Positions 1 through 8,071 are shown, numbered from the stretch's first letter. The stretch: DNA of 15,961 nt from Bryobacterales bacterium (GCA_020853155.1 JADYZL010000539.1:1-15961), one strand, 5' to 3'. A program made the numbers and translations. Notes: generated from the sequence alone by a model not told the origin.

Positions 1-1130
1 GGGACGTGATCGGCACCGTGGAGGAGATGGAGCAGAAGCAGAAGATGGCTGCGGCGACCGGCGAGAATATCGATATTTTCGCCTGTTATGCCGAGCCGCC
101 CCTCGTGGCGGTGAACCTCTTCCACCTCCGCAACGGGCGCATCGTGGACCGGCACGAATACTTTTGGGAAGACCGGGACTCCTTCGACGAACCGGAGTTT
201 TTCTCCGCCCTGCTGAAGCAGTTCTATCTGGACCAGCAGTTCATCCCCAACATCATTCACGTGCCGGTGGATTTCGAGGATCGCGAAGCGCTGGAGCATT
301 TTCTGAACGAGAAGCGCGGCGCGAAAGTGGAAATCCACACGCCGCAGCGGGGACAGAAGCGGGCCATGGTGGAGCTGGCCGCCACCAACGCGAAGCATAG
401 CTTCGACGCACGCTTCCGGGTCCGCAAGCCCTCGGCAGCGGTCATGAAAGACGCGCTCCGCGACACCCTTAACCTCGATGAAGCTCCGAATCGCATCGAG
501 TGCTTCGACATCTCGCACATCCAGGGCACGGACAAAGTGGCCAGCATGGTGGTGTGGGAAGACGGCCGGATGAAGAAGGCGGACTACCGGAAATTCATCA
601 TCCAAACCGTGGCCGGAAACGACGATTTCGCCAGCATGCACGAGGTGGTGACACGCCGCTACCGCCGCCTGCTGGAAGAAGGGAAGCCGCTGCCGGGGCT
701 GATTCTGATCGACGGCGGGTTGGGGCAGTTGCACGCCGCCGCCGATGCTCTCGAAAGGTTGGGTATTATCAACCAGCCGCTGGCTTCCATCGCCAAACGG
801 GAAGAGATTATCTACGTGCTCGGGCAGGAATCGGAACCCGTCCATCTTGATCGGTTCCACCCGGTGCTGCACCTCGTGCAGACCGTCCGCGACGAAGCGC
901 ACCGGTTCGCGGTCACCTTCCACCGGACGCGGCGGCAGAATGCGAGGCTCACGACAGAGCTCAGCGAGATTCCGGGCATCGGCGCAAAGACGGCGGCCAA
1001 GCTGCTAGCCCACTATGGCAGCGTGGAACGGGTGCGAAACGCCACGGAAAGCGATCTGATGCAGGTGGCCGGGCGCGCGGTGGCCAAGCGGCTGCTTGCC
1101 CACTTTGCGGGTTCCCCAGCGGCGCGCTAG
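1..1130 (+). CDS. uvrC: UvrABC excinuclease subunit C, C-terminal part (5' end outside window)
   Basis: UvrC makes both incisions around bulky DNA lesions in nucleotide excision repair, recruited by UvrB. The reading frame is open to the left edge, so the N-terminal GIY-YIG nuclease and most of the UVR motif lie outside the window; the visible part begins just after the UVR region. With the GTG at position 6 as residue 1, the RNase H-like 3rd-quarter domain is clear: FDISH (Asp168), the NDDFASMHEVV segment (Asp206/207), LIDGG (Asp236) and RDEAHRFAV (His299) match the catalytic Asp-Asp-Asp-His set of the 5'-incision site. Tandem helix-hairpin-helix DNA-binding motifs follow at about residues 317-367 (IPGIGAKTAAKLL, then VAGRAVAKRLL). 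The end is a normal TAG at 1128-1130. The next gene is 119 nt away with its own candidate promoter. Family assignment is very secure. Confidence 0.97.
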   Translation, partial: DVIGTVEEMEQKQKMAAATGENIDIFACYAEPPLVAVNLFHLRNGRIVDRHEYFWEDRDSFDEPEFFSALLKQFYLDQQFIPNIIHVPVDFEDREALEHFLNEKRGAKVEIHTPQRGQKRAMVELAATNAKHSFDARFRVRKPSAAVMKDALRDTLNLDEAPNRIECFDISHIQGTDKVASMVVWEDGRMKKADYRKFIIQTVAGNDDFASMHEVVTRRYRRLLEEGKPLPGLILIDGGLGQLHAAADALERLGIINQPLASIAKREEIIYVLGQESEPVHLDRFHPVLHLVQTVRDEAHRFAVTFHRTRRQNARLTTELSEIPGIGAKTAAKLLAHYGSVERVRNATESDLMQVAGRAVAKRLLAHFAGSPAAR

Positions 1131-1182
1131 CGCGCTTCCGCCGCGCAGGGCGCGTATTGCGGAGTTTACTATCCGAATAGGG

Positions 1183-1211
1183 ATGAAATTTGCGCGGCGT
1201 TGTTACATAAT
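1183..1211 (+). promoter_or_regulatory. Candidate sigma-70-type promoter for the sugar isomerase-like gene
   Basis: ATGAAA (1183-1188, 4 of 6 to the -35 consensus) and CATAAT (1206-1211, 5 of 6 to the -10 consensus) are separated by 17 nt in the gap after uvrC. This would give a leader of about 30 nt before the ATG at 1250, with GGAGGA just upstream of the start as the ribosome-binding site. Pattern match by eye only. Confidence 0.4.
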
Positions 1212-1249
1212 GCCGGTACACAGAGATTTCTGCCGATGGAGGATCTACC

Positions 1250-2176
1250 ATGCGGACTTTCGCGACGACCCGGCGAAGCCTCCTGGCTTCCGCCGCCGCG
1301 CTGCTGCCCCTCGCGGGCTGCGCTCCCGAAACAAAGGTGGCTGAAGTCACCGTTCCCAAGGCGCCCGTGCCCGATGTGCTGGGCGCGCAACTCTACACCG
1401 TCCGGAACCTGATTCCAGAGAAGGCCGAGGAAACGATCAAAGCGATCGCGGACATCGGCTACAAGGCCGTGGAGATGGGGCGAGCGGATATGCCGACGCT
1501 CATCCCGTTGTGCAAAAAGTACAATCTCGCCACGCCCTCCGCTCATTTTGAATATGCCTGCTTGACGGGGCAATGGGAGAACTATGGCGGCAAGCCTCCA
1601 CGCGCCGGCTACAACTTGCAAGCGGCACTCGCGGAGGCCAAGAAGGCGGGGATTGATTACTTCACTATCCCCTACATCAATCCGAAAGACCGTGGCACGA
1701 TGAACATGTTCCTTCGCTTGGCGGACCAGTTGAACAAAGCCGGGGAACAGGCCGCCAAGATGGGCCTAAAGGTGGGCTATCACAACCACGCTTTCGAGTT
1801 TACGAAGTATGGAAATTTCACCGGTTTCGAGATTCTGCTGCAGAACATGGATCCGGAAAAGGCTTTCATCGAGCTTGACGTTTTCTGGGTAAAGGTGGCA
1901 GGCGGAGACCCGGCGGCGCTCATCCGCAAGTACCCGAAGCACATCAAACTGCTGCACCTCAAGGATATGCGCGCCAACACGCCGGAGATGCGCGCGGAGA
2001 ATGTCCCGCCGGAGAGTTTTCAGCCGGTCGGCGCGGGAGTGATCGATTTTGCGGCCGTCCTGAAAGCCGCGAAGGGCATCGGGGTGGCGTATTGCTTCGT
2101 GGAGCAGGACCAAGCGGCGGATCCTCTCGCCGCGTTGAAGGCAAGTTACGAGTACCTGCAGAAAATGAAAGAGTAG
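1250..2176 (+). CDS. Tat-exported lipoprotein, sugar phosphate isomerase/epimerase-like TIM barrel
   Basis: This 308-residue protein belongs to the xylose isomerase-like TIM-barrel superfamily (AP endonuclease 2 fold). Its N-terminus has a twin-arginine motif (TTRRSLLAS, Arg8-Arg9), a hydrophobic stretch, and a lipobox LAGC with Cys24, so it is predicted to be exported folded and lipid-anchored. The barrel starts near residue 43 (LGAQLYTVR, the usual first strand of this family). Candidate metal and active-site residues are His178/His180 (YHNH), Glu208/Asp210 (IELD), His236 (LHLKD) and Glu285 (FVEQD). The start is supported by GGAGGA about 7 nt upstream and by the complete signal peptide. It stands alone, converging on the TIGR04282 gene with only 34 nt between stop codons. 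The family acts on sugars, polyols or inositols, but the exact substrate cannot be read from the sequence. An exported location suggests a periplasmic carbohydrate step. Confidence 0.88.
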   Translation: MRTFATTRRSLLASAAALLPLAGCAPETKVAEVTVPKAPVPDVLGAQLYTVRNLIPEKAEETIKAIADIGYKAVEMGRADMPTLIPLCKKYNLATPSAHFEYACLTGQWENYGGKPPRAGYNLQAALAEAKKAGIDYFTIPYINPKDRGTMNMFLRLADQLNKAGEQAAKMGLKVGYHNHAFEFTKYGNFTGFEILLQNMDPEKAFIELDVFWVKVAGGDPAALIRKYPKHIKLLHLKDMRANTPEMRAENVPPESFQPVGAGVIDFAAVLKAAKGIGVAYCFVEQDQAADPLAALKASYEYLQKMKE

Positions 2177-2210
2177 GCGAACCGGGGAAGGGCGGCGGCG
2201 CTGACCGGAA

Positions 2211-2864
2211 TCACTGGCCTGGGTGCTTTCCCGCGCGTTGCCGCCATTCGCTGAGAATCGCCGCCGTTCGAGGTCCGGCGCAGCCGGAATCGATGAGGCG
2301 ATCGAGATCCGCTTCGGTATCGACGTCCCAGCCTTCGGGTCCAAGCGCGGTGCTCAAACCCGCGGATCGCGCCGCACTCACGGTGTCCGCCAGCGCGGTA
2401 TTCGTGGACCAGCGCACGTTCTCAAACATCCTCGGCGAAGTTCTGACGGCCTGAATTCCCCAGTATCCTCCGTCGTCCGTGGGGCCGAGCGCCACATCGG
2501 CCTTGCACTCGTGTAACCCGGCCAGCCATTCCGGGCGCAATGCCGGGGCATCGCTTCCGATGACGGTCACCGCGCTTGCACCCCGCGCCAGCCCATTGGA
2601 AAGGGAGTGGTAAAGCTTCTCTCCCAGGTCCGCGCCCACTTGGAGCGCCCGCGCGAACGGGAAGCGCGCGTAGAAGCTGCTTGGGCGGTCCAAGTGAATT
2701 TCGAGATCCCACGGCCATGCCCGCTGCATCCACATTTCCAGGAGGTCGGTCACCATCGCCCGATAGATTTCCGCTGCGATTGCATCGCCGATGGTCGCGC
2801 CTAGACGAGTCTTGACTCTGCCGGCGACAGGGTCTTTCGCCAAAACCACCACCAGGGGCTTCAT
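2211..2864 (-). CDS. TIGR04282/DUF2064 family glycosyltransferase (rSAM/selenodomain-associated transferase 1-like)
   Basis: The 217-residue product has the GT-A/nucleotidyltransferase-like fold of the DUF2064 family. The first strand and nucleotide-binding loop are LVVVLAKDPVAGRVKTRLG (residues 4-22), followed by the family signatures GSDAP (about residue 103) and GPTDDGGYWGI (about residue 126), and a C-terminal DVDTEADLD motif. Members are annotated as glycosyltransferases linked to arsenosugar biosynthesis or as radical-SAM/selenodomain-associated transferases; no radical-SAM partner lies next to it here. The frame is open to a GTG at 2909, but the ATG at 2864 is preferred because it places the first beta strand directly after the initiator, as in relatives. 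No strong Shine-Dalgarno sequence is visible. It is divergent from the cytochrome gene starting at 2940. Family is clear, precise substrate is not. Confidence 0.85.
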   Translation of the reverse strand: MKPLVVVLAKDPVAGRVKTRLGATIGDAIAAEIYRAMVTDLLEMWMQRAWPWDLEIHLDRPSSFYARFPFARALQVGADLGEKLYHSLSNGLARGASAVTVIGSDAPALRPEWLAGLHECKADVALGPTDDGGYWGIQAVRTSPRMFENVRWSTNTALADTVSAARSAGLSTALGPEGWDVDTEADLDRLIDSGCAGPRTAAILSEWRQRAGKHPGQ

Positions 2865-2939
2865 GCGACAATTGTACGGAAACGATTGCGCGGAAAGATC
2901 GTTCTCCACGATGGAACTTTCGTGCGAGTGCTGTGAAAT

Positions 2940-3416
2940 ATGATGCGAACGAACTTAATGCTGCCTTTGGCGACGCTGGCGTGCGCCGCCTGGATGATCT
3001 CTTGCACCAGCCAGACTCCGGTCGAGCGGGCTCCCGCCCAATCTGTGGAGACGAGCCAGGCGGCCACCGCGCCGTCGCCGGCCGCAGATGCGCCTGAACC
3101 CACCGCCGTGGTGCATGCGGCGCAAGGGGCCGCCTCTCAAGTTGCCGCCGCGCAAGGCGGCAAGGGCGACGCAGCCAAGGGGAAGACCGTATTCGAACAG
3201 TGCGCCATTTGCCACAATGTCGATACGGATGAAGAGAAGATGGGCCCCTCGCTGAAAGGCCTCTTCCACAAGGCGAAGATGAAGAACGGCCACGCCGTGA
3301 ACGAGGAGAGCGTCCGGGCGGTGATCAAGGCAGGCGGCAACGGAATGCCGGGTTACGAGGATCTGCTCTCCGCGGAAGAGATGGACAACCTGATCGCCTA
3401 CCTCAAGACGATCTAG
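2940..3416 (+). CDS. Lipid-anchored mono-haem c-type cytochrome
   Basis: The 158-residue protein begins with a short lipoprotein signal (hydrophobic stretch ending MISC, Cys22 as the likely lipidated residue). A low-complexity Ala/Pro/Gln linker of about 50 residues follows, then a class I cytochrome c domain from about residue 74. The haem attachment site is CAICH (Cys88, Cys91, His92). GNGMPGYEDL supplies the probable distal Met136, and the final helix LSAEEMDNLIAYLKTI is typical of small soluble cytochromes c. It is likely a periplasmic electron carrier tethered to the inner or outer membrane. There are two adjacent ATG codons (2940 and 2943) and no good Shine-Dalgarno sequence, so the exact start is uncertain by one residue. 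Its redox partner cannot be told from the neighbours, a transferase and a tRNA. Confidence 0.9.
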   Translation: MMRTNLMLPLATLACAAWMISCTSQTPVERAPAQSVETSQAATAPSPAADAPEPTAVVHAAQGAASQVAAAQGGKGDAAKGKTVFEQCAICHNVDTDEEKMGPSLKGLFHKAKMKNGHAVNEESVRAVIKAGGNGMPGYEDLLSAEEMDNLIAYLKTI

Positions 3417-3441
3417 GTACGGGAAACCTGGAATTTTCCGA

Positions 3442-3471
3442 TTGCGGCGGATGGTCCGGCGTCTGTATACT
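3442..3471 (+). promoter_or_regulatory. Candidate promoter of tRNA-Glu
   Basis: TTGCGG (3442-3447) and TATACT (3466-3471) are spaced 18 nt apart and end about 38 nt before the tRNA, a normal distance for a stable-RNA promoter. The -10 element matches 5 of 6 consensus bases and the -35 element 4 of 6. Confidence 0.5.
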
Positions 3472-3509
3472 GGAGGTTGCGGCTGGATCCGAATCGCCGC
3501 TCCTGGCTC

Positions 3510-3587
3510 GTCCCCATCGTCTAGCCCGGCCTAGGACACCGCCCTTTCACGGCGATAACGCGGGTTCGAATCCCGCTGGGGACGCCA
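3510..3587 (+). tRNA. tRNA-Glu, anticodon UUC, CCA encoded
   Basis: The full cloverleaf can be folded by eye. The acceptor stem is GTCCCCA (3510-3516) pairing with TGGGGAC (3577-3583). The anticodon stem CCGCC/GGCG encloses the loop CTTTCAC, with anticodon TTC at 3546-3548. The T arm is CGGGTTCGAATCCCG (3561-3575). The discriminator is G3584, and CCA is encoded at 3585-3587. It is a single tRNA, not part of a cluster, and is followed immediately by a terminator. Confidence 0.97.
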
Positions 3588-3598
3588 CTTATTAGAAT

Positions 3599-3625
3599 TA
3601 CCCGGCTCATGGCCGGGTATTTTCA
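3599..3625 (+). terminator. Rho-independent terminator after tRNA-Glu
   Basis: ACCCGGC (3600-3606) pairs with GCCGGGT (3612-3618) around a 5-nt loop, with T3599/A3619 extending the stem, and a short T-rich run (TATTTTCATTTT) follows. It sits 12 nt after the tRNA CCA end. Its reverse side lies 24 nt past the stop codon of the minus-strand PepSY gene, so it may also slow transcription from that side, although the T-run there is poor. Confidence 0.8.
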
Positions 3626-3642
3626 TTTTGAAGCTGACGGCA

Positions 3643-4872
3643 TCAGGCCGCCTTCGCTCTCACTTCCACCGGCTGCGTGCGACGCCGCCGGTTCCAGGCG
3701 AGAAAGCGACGGATCGCCAGAGCGAATCCCGTGTAGACAAGCAGAACGCCGGCGGCCGAGGCGATACCGGCAATCGTCTGCCCGGCTACCCCGTAATACT
3801 CACCGGTATGCACGAAGCGGAACCACGTGCGGATACGGCGGCCCAGGCTTAGGCTGGCGAAGTCTTCCCGTTCGACAATCGAGACGGCTGCGGCGGCGCC
3901 ATTCGCGTCCACCCCGCTCTTCAGGGTAAGTGTTTCCCGCAGTTGCGGCTGCCCGCCCCCGCCTCTCGAAACCGACGCGGTCACGGGCGTGCCGGGGGCA
4001 GGCGGCACACGCAGCGAGAGGGACTTCCACTCTGGCTCCGCGTACGCCTTCAGGAACACCCCATCGAGCGCCGCGAAATCCGCTTCGTTCCACGGAATGA
4101 TGCGCTCCGGAGAAGCATCTCTTCCGGGACCGCCCGGTCCACCAGGCCCGCGCTGTGCTGGAGATCGCCGCTGGCCGGCCGCCGGCTGTTTTCCGTCGGC
4201 GAGTTCCATTACGAACTGGCTGAAGCCGGCGTAGGAGATCGGGATCGCCGAGAACACAACGAGGAAGAGCGGAATCGCCATCCAGAAGCCGGCGACATTG
4301 TGCCAGTTGAAGTCCCGGGCCTTGCCACGCAGGCCGCCCCGGAAAAGGACGATGGGCCGCAGTTTGTTCCAACTCCACCCGCGAGGCATCCATAAGTAGA
4401 TTCCCGAGGCCACCAGAAACAGGAAGACCACGTTCGATGCGCCGGTAATCGCTTTGCCGATCACGCGGTTTTCTCCCGTACCGGCCAGCCAGCGATGCCA
4501 GGCGCGCATGTCGCTCATGAACGCACGCATCCCCTTGGTGGGCTCGCCGACGAGTTTCCCGGTGTAGGGATTAGCGTACACTTGTTCGCGGCCAAAGCCG
4601 AGAAGCACGGGAGCCGCGGGGTCGGATTCCCATGTGATCGAATCCGGGCGGCCGTCGCGCTGGCCTGCCAGAGCGGAAAGCAGTGCTCCAGCGGGCATCG
4701 GCCCGACACCTTCCGCTGGAACGGCCACCCGGTAATCCCGGTCGCTCCAAGTGATCATCTGCTTCTCGTACGTGAGCAGGACGCCCGTGACGGACATGAT
4801 CAGAATGACGATGCCGGCAATCGCCCCGGTAATCAGATGGCTCCAGAAGAGAATCTTTCGAAAAAGCGCCAT
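3643..4872 (-). CDS. PepSY-associated transmembrane protein (PiuB-like iron-regulated membrane protein)
   Basis: This 409-residue inner-membrane protein has the PepSY_TM layout. Transmembrane segments lie at about residues 8-36, 140-162, 190-215 and 365-388, with two large periplasmic PepSY-like parts between segments 1-2 and 3-4. Histidines near membrane segments (His12, His126 in RAWHRWLAG, His191 in NWHNVAG, His355 in RFVHTGEYYG) are typical of the family and could bind haem or metal. Relatives are iron-regulated and sit beside siderophore receptors; some act in ferric-siderophore reduction at the inner membrane. It is the third gene of the receptor operon, 44 nt after the PiuC-like gene, with GAGGG upstream of the ATG. 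A Gly/Pro-rich insertion (residues 242-250, GPGGPGGPG) lies in the second periplasmic part and looks lineage-specific. Family is clear; the reductase role is inferred. Confidence 0.9.
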   Translation of the reverse strand: MALFRKILFWSHLITGAIAGIVILIMSVTGVLLTYEKQMITWSDRDYRVAVPAEGVGPMPAGALLSALAGQRDGRPDSITWESDPAAPVLLGFGREQVYANPYTGKLVGEPTKGMRAFMSDMRAWHRWLAGTGENRVIGKAITGASNVVFLFLVASGIYLWMPRGWSWNKLRPIVLFRGGLRGKARDFNWHNVAGFWMAIPLFLVVFSAIPISYAGFSQFVMELADGKQPAAGQRRSPAQRGPGGPGGPGRDASPERIIPWNEADFAALDGVFLKAYAEPEWKSLSLRVPPAPGTPVTASVSRGGGGQPQLRETLTLKSGVDANGAAAAVSIVEREDFASLSLGRRIRTWFRFVHTGEYYGVAGQTIAGIASAAGVLLVYTGFALAIRRFLAWNRRRRTQPVEVRAKAA

Positions 4873-4916
4873 GACGTAAAAACCCTCGTTTGCGTATGGA
4901 AGTTGCAGTTTGCAGG

Positions 4917-5627
4917 CTAAACCTCAGCCCATTGACGAATCAGATTGTGATAAATGCCGGTAAGCTGAACGGCAACCCCGTTGCAAATGGGGGATTCCTG
5001 GCCGGGCGCCGCTTCCGCCACGCTCTGGTTCAATTGCTGGATCGCCATATCGAGATCGAAGAGCAGGGTGCGGCGGACATCGTCGCGGACCATGCTCTGG
5101 ATCCAGAAGAAGGCGCAAAGCCGGGCGCCGCGGGTAACCGGGCGCACGTGATGCAGGCTGGTGGACGGATAGAGCACCATGCTGCCCGCCGGAAATTTCA
5201 CTTCCTGTACGCCGTATGTGTCTTCCACCACCAGTTCCCCGCCTTCGTACTCCTCCGGTTCCGCGAAGAAGAGCGTCGCCGAAAGATCCGTGCGGATGCG
5301 ATGGTTCGTCCCCGTGATCTGGCGGATGGCGTTATCGACATGAGTGCCGAACGATTGCCCCCCCGCGTACCGGTTAAAAAGGGGCGGAAACACATGCATC
5401 GGCAAGGCGGCGGCAACAAAGAGCGGGTGGCGTTCGAGCGCGGCGACAATGGCGGCGCCAACTTCCCGCGCCACCGGATGGTTCTCCGGAATCTGCGCGT
5501 TATCCTTCACGGAAGCGCTTTGCCGGCCGGCGGTCACGCGGCCGTCCACCCATTCGGCGGCTTCGAGTTGGGCGCGGAACTCCCGCACCTGGTCTGCGTT
5601 CAATACGTGGGGTATCTCGAAAAGCAT
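4917..5627 (-). CDS. piuC: Fe(II)/2-oxoglutarate-dependent PKHD-type hydroxylase, PiuC/YbiX family
   Basis: The 236-residue protein is close to the usual length of about 225 residues for the YbiX/PiuC family. The double-stranded beta-helix iron site is complete: His96 and Asp98 in GTHVDN, His159 in SLHHVRPVTRG, and Arg169 (TRGAR) for the 2-oxoglutarate carboxylate. The conserved start (MLFEIPHVLNADQV) and the ATLFFAEPEEYEGGEL strand also fit the family. Members are cytoplasmic, iron-starvation-induced and found next to TonB-dependent siderophore receptors; the physiological substrate is not settled. The ATG lies only 5 nt after the receptor stop codon and has no recognisable Shine-Dalgarno sequence of its own, which suggests translational coupling. 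It is the second gene of the iron operon. Family assignment is very secure; the gene name follows the context. Confidence 0.93.
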   Translation of the reverse strand: MLFEIPHVLNADQVREFRAQLEAAEWVDGRVTAGRQSASVKDNAQIPENHPVAREVGAAIVAALERHPLFVAAALPMHVFPPLFNRYAGGQSFGTHVDNAIRQITGTNHRIRTDLSATLFFAEPEEYEGGELVVEDTYGVQEVKFPAGSMVLYPSTSLHHVRPVTRGARLCAFFWIQSMVRDDVRRTLLFDLDMAIQQLNQSVAEAAPGQESPICNGVAVQLTGIYHNLIRQWAEV

Positions 5628-5632
5628 ATTGG

Positions 5633-8071
5633 CTAGAAATGGAAATCGGTACTGATTTGCAGGGATCGTGATGGGCCGGGCACGACATGCCCCCCTCCCA
5701 GACGATCAAAGTAGTACGCATCGTTGATGTTGTAGAGGTTCATGCGAATGCCCAGCCAGCGGGTGACCTCATAGCCGGCCATGGCTTCGAGCGTCCAATA
5801 GGAATCCACGGAACGTGTGTTGCTGTTATTGCCGTACCGCTTGCCCACGAAGCGCGGCCCTCCGCCGAGAAGAAGCCGCTTGCGCGAGTAGGTCGCCCAG
5901 ATGCTGCCGGAATTGCGTGGCGCGTTCTGAATGAAATTGCCTGTCTCACCCGGCCGGTTCGATTCCACGATGCGCCCGTCGAGAAAGGTGTATGCAGCCA
6001 GTACTTGCAGATCCTGCCGGATTGCTCCCGTCGCCGATAGCTCCACGCCTCGCGCCCGCTGGCGTCCAGCAAGGACTTCCGGCGGATCACCCGGCAGGAT
6101 TCCCGGCGTTCGGGCGTTCGTCTTCTCGACGTTGAAAAATGCGCCGGTCAACAGAAGCCGATTCTGGGCGAGGCTCCACTTGTTTCCCGCCTCGAAGGTA
6201 TAGGTCTTCTCCGGCTCCAGATCCTGCGAGGCGGCATTGTAGTTCAAGCCTTCGAGGGAAGGGTTGAGCGCCGTTCCGTAAGAGGTATAGAAGCTCCCCT
6301 GATCGTTCACCTTATACACCAGACCGGCACGCAGGCTGGTCATCCGGTCCACGCGGGAGACGGGGTTCGTGTTTGTCTGCACGCCATTGACATCGAAACG
6401 GTCCCAGCGCAAGCCGCCGCTCGCCTCCCAATGCCGCCCAAACTTAGCCGTATCGAACGCATAGAGCCCGAGGGTCGTGCCGGTCACATCGCCGGGCACG
6501 GGATTGGTGACGATCGTTCCAGGAAACACATCGTCTGGATCCGGATGGAACAGCGTGGTGTTCATCACTGGAGCGCTGCGCAGATAACGCAGGCCCTCTT
6601 CCCGGGTGAGAGAAGCCCCAGTGACGAAGGCGTGGCGAACCACGCCCGTTTCGAACTCCGCCTTGAGGTTGGTTTGATTGTCGTAGACGGTGTCGTCCGT
6701 GAGCCACGCGCGGAGTTCCCGGCGAATCACCGTGCTATCCGTGCTCGCAAAACGGGGAGGCGACGCAATCAGATCCTGGTCGCTGTCGCTATAACGGAAC
6801 TGGTTCTGGAAGCGGACAAGATCGCTGAAATCGTGCTCCACGCGCGCGGTGACGCTGTCGCTCGAACTCTTCTCGCGATCCCGCTTGCGCAAGCCATAGA
6901 AGGTATCCCTTGGCACCGGCGCGGGGCGATCCCGATACTCCGGCAAGGCGTTGTTTGAAGCCGGCACCCAGGGAATGCCATAGTCGGCGATGTTATCCTG
7001 TTGCAGCTTGAAGTAGCTCAGGGTGAAGCGAGTGGGCGTGCCGAGCCCGGCGGTGAGCGTGGGCGCCAAGCCCCAGCGCTCGAAGTTCACCACATCGCGG
7101 CCGGCCATCCCGGATTGATGATAGAGGGCATTCATCCGGAACGCGGTCCGCTCGGAAAGGAACGGAAGGGGCGTGTTCACGTCGCCCGTCACGCGGCGGG
7201 TATCATCCGTGCCCAATACGAGAGCCCCGCTGAACGCACGCCGCAGACTGGCCTGCTTGCTGACCAGGTTGATAGCGCCGCCGCTCGATCCACGCCCCAT
7301 GTAGGCGGAGCCTGGGCCTTTCATGACTTCCACCTGTTCCAGGTTGAAGGGATCTCGCGATTGTGGGCTGATGTCGCGCACCCCATCCACGAAAAGGTCG
7401 TTCCGCGAGCTGAAGCCCCGGACGTTTACGTTATCTCCGGGCGTGGCCCCACCCTCGCCGGCCGATAGCGTGATGCCCGGCACATTGCGAAGGACGTCGC
7501 GGAGCGTGGTGGCGCCCTGCTGCTCAATCACTTCCCGCGGAATGATGTTGATGGTTTGCGGCGTATCGAGGAGAGGTTCCGTATATTTGCCGCTTTGCAA
7601 GGCCACGGTGTCGCCCGCGACCTCCACCCGCGTCGTTTGCGGGCGCACGCGGATCTCCACACTGCGATCAGTCGCAAACCGGTATTCGAGGCCCGTGCCC
7701 CGAAGCATTTGTTCGAGAGCCTGTTGCGAAGTGAGCAGGCCCCTCACACCCGGCGACTGGATCTCGCGAATCTGCGGCGAGCCGAGGCGAAATTGCAAGC
7801 CGCTAGCCTGTCGGAACTCTTCCAGTACGCCGCCAAGTGGTCCGGCCGGGATATCGAATCGCCGCAAGGGCAGCGTCTGTTCGGTTGCGGCATCGCCCGG
7901 CTTTCGCCCATTTGCGATCCCGGCCGGCAGGCCTTGTGCGATCACCGCATCGCTGCCCGCTCCGTAAGCAACCAACGTTCCCATCGCCATCCAATACTTG
8001 CCCGAAGAAGGCCAAGCGCGTGGCTTGATCTTGCGTTCCACCTTTGTTTTCTTTCGGATCCTGAATCTCAT
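5633..8071 (-). CDS. TonB-dependent siderophore receptor with N-terminal STN domain
   Basis: This 812-residue outer-membrane receptor imports ferric siderophores using TonB energy. An unusually long basic N-region (first 25 residues) precedes a hydrophobic signal core ending at about Ala46. An STN (secretin/TonB short N-terminal) domain spans about residues 71-143 (RFDIPAGPLGGVLEEF to DRSVEIRVRP). The plug is at about 168-272, with DTPQTINIIPREVIEQQGATTLRDVLRNVPGI, FVDGVRD and VEVMKGPGSAYMGRGSSGGAINLVSK, the hallmarks of the FhuE/FpvA-type siderophore receptor group. The C-terminal beta-barrel ends in FHF, a proper outer-membrane insertion signal. The start at 8071 is chosen over an ATG at 8146 because CTGGGAG lies 6 nt upstream and the signal peptide then has sensible length. 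It is the first gene of an operon with piuC and the PepSY gene. STN domains usually signal to an anti-sigma factor, but none is encoded in the window. Confidence 0.95.
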   Translation of the reverse strand: MRFRIRKKTKVERKIKPRAWPSSGKYWMAMGTLVAYGAGSDAVIAQGLPAGIANGRKPGDAATEQTLPLRRFDIPAGPLGGVLEEFRQASGLQFRLGSPQIREIQSPGVRGLLTSQQALEQMLRGTGLEYRFATDRSVEIRVRPQTTRVEVAGDTVALQSGKYTEPLLDTPQTINIIPREVIEQQGATTLRDVLRNVPGITLSAGEGGATPGDNVNVRGFSSRNDLFVDGVRDISPQSRDPFNLEQVEVMKGPGSAYMGRGSSGGAINLVSKQASLRRAFSGALVLGTDDTRRVTGDVNTPLPFLSERTAFRMNALYHQSGMAGRDVVNFERWGLAPTLTAGLGTPTRFTLSYFKLQQDNIADYGIPWVPASNNALPEYRDRPAPVPRDTFYGLRKRDREKSSSDSVTARVEHDFSDLVRFQNQFRYSDSDQDLIASPPRFASTDSTVIRRELRAWLTDDTVYDNQTNLKAEFETGVVRHAFVTGASLTREEGLRYLRSAPVMNTTLFHPDPDDVFPGTIVTNPVPGDVTGTTLGLYAFDTAKFGRHWEASGGLRWDRFDVNGVQTNTNPVSRVDRMTSLRAGLVYKVNDQGSFYTSYGTALNPSLEGLNYNAASQDLEPEKTYTFEAGNKWSLAQNRLLLTGAFFNVEKTNARTPGILPGDPPEVLAGRQRARGVELSATGAIRQDLQVLAAYTFLDGRIVESNRPGETGNFIQNAPRNSGSIWATYSRKRLLLGGGPRFVGKRYGNNSNTRSVDSYWTLEAMAGYEVTRWLGIRMNLYNINDAYYFDRLGGGHVVPGPSRSLQISTDFHF

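Noticed and set aside
3421..3440. Weak inverted repeat (GGAAA / TTTTCC) after the cytochrome stop codon as a terminator
   Set aside because: The stem is short and AT-rich, with mismatches and no T-run; not convincing.
4890..5636. Plus-strand 248-codon frame opposite piuC
   Set aside because: It is an antisense shadow; the minus strand has the full catalytic motif set of PiuC.
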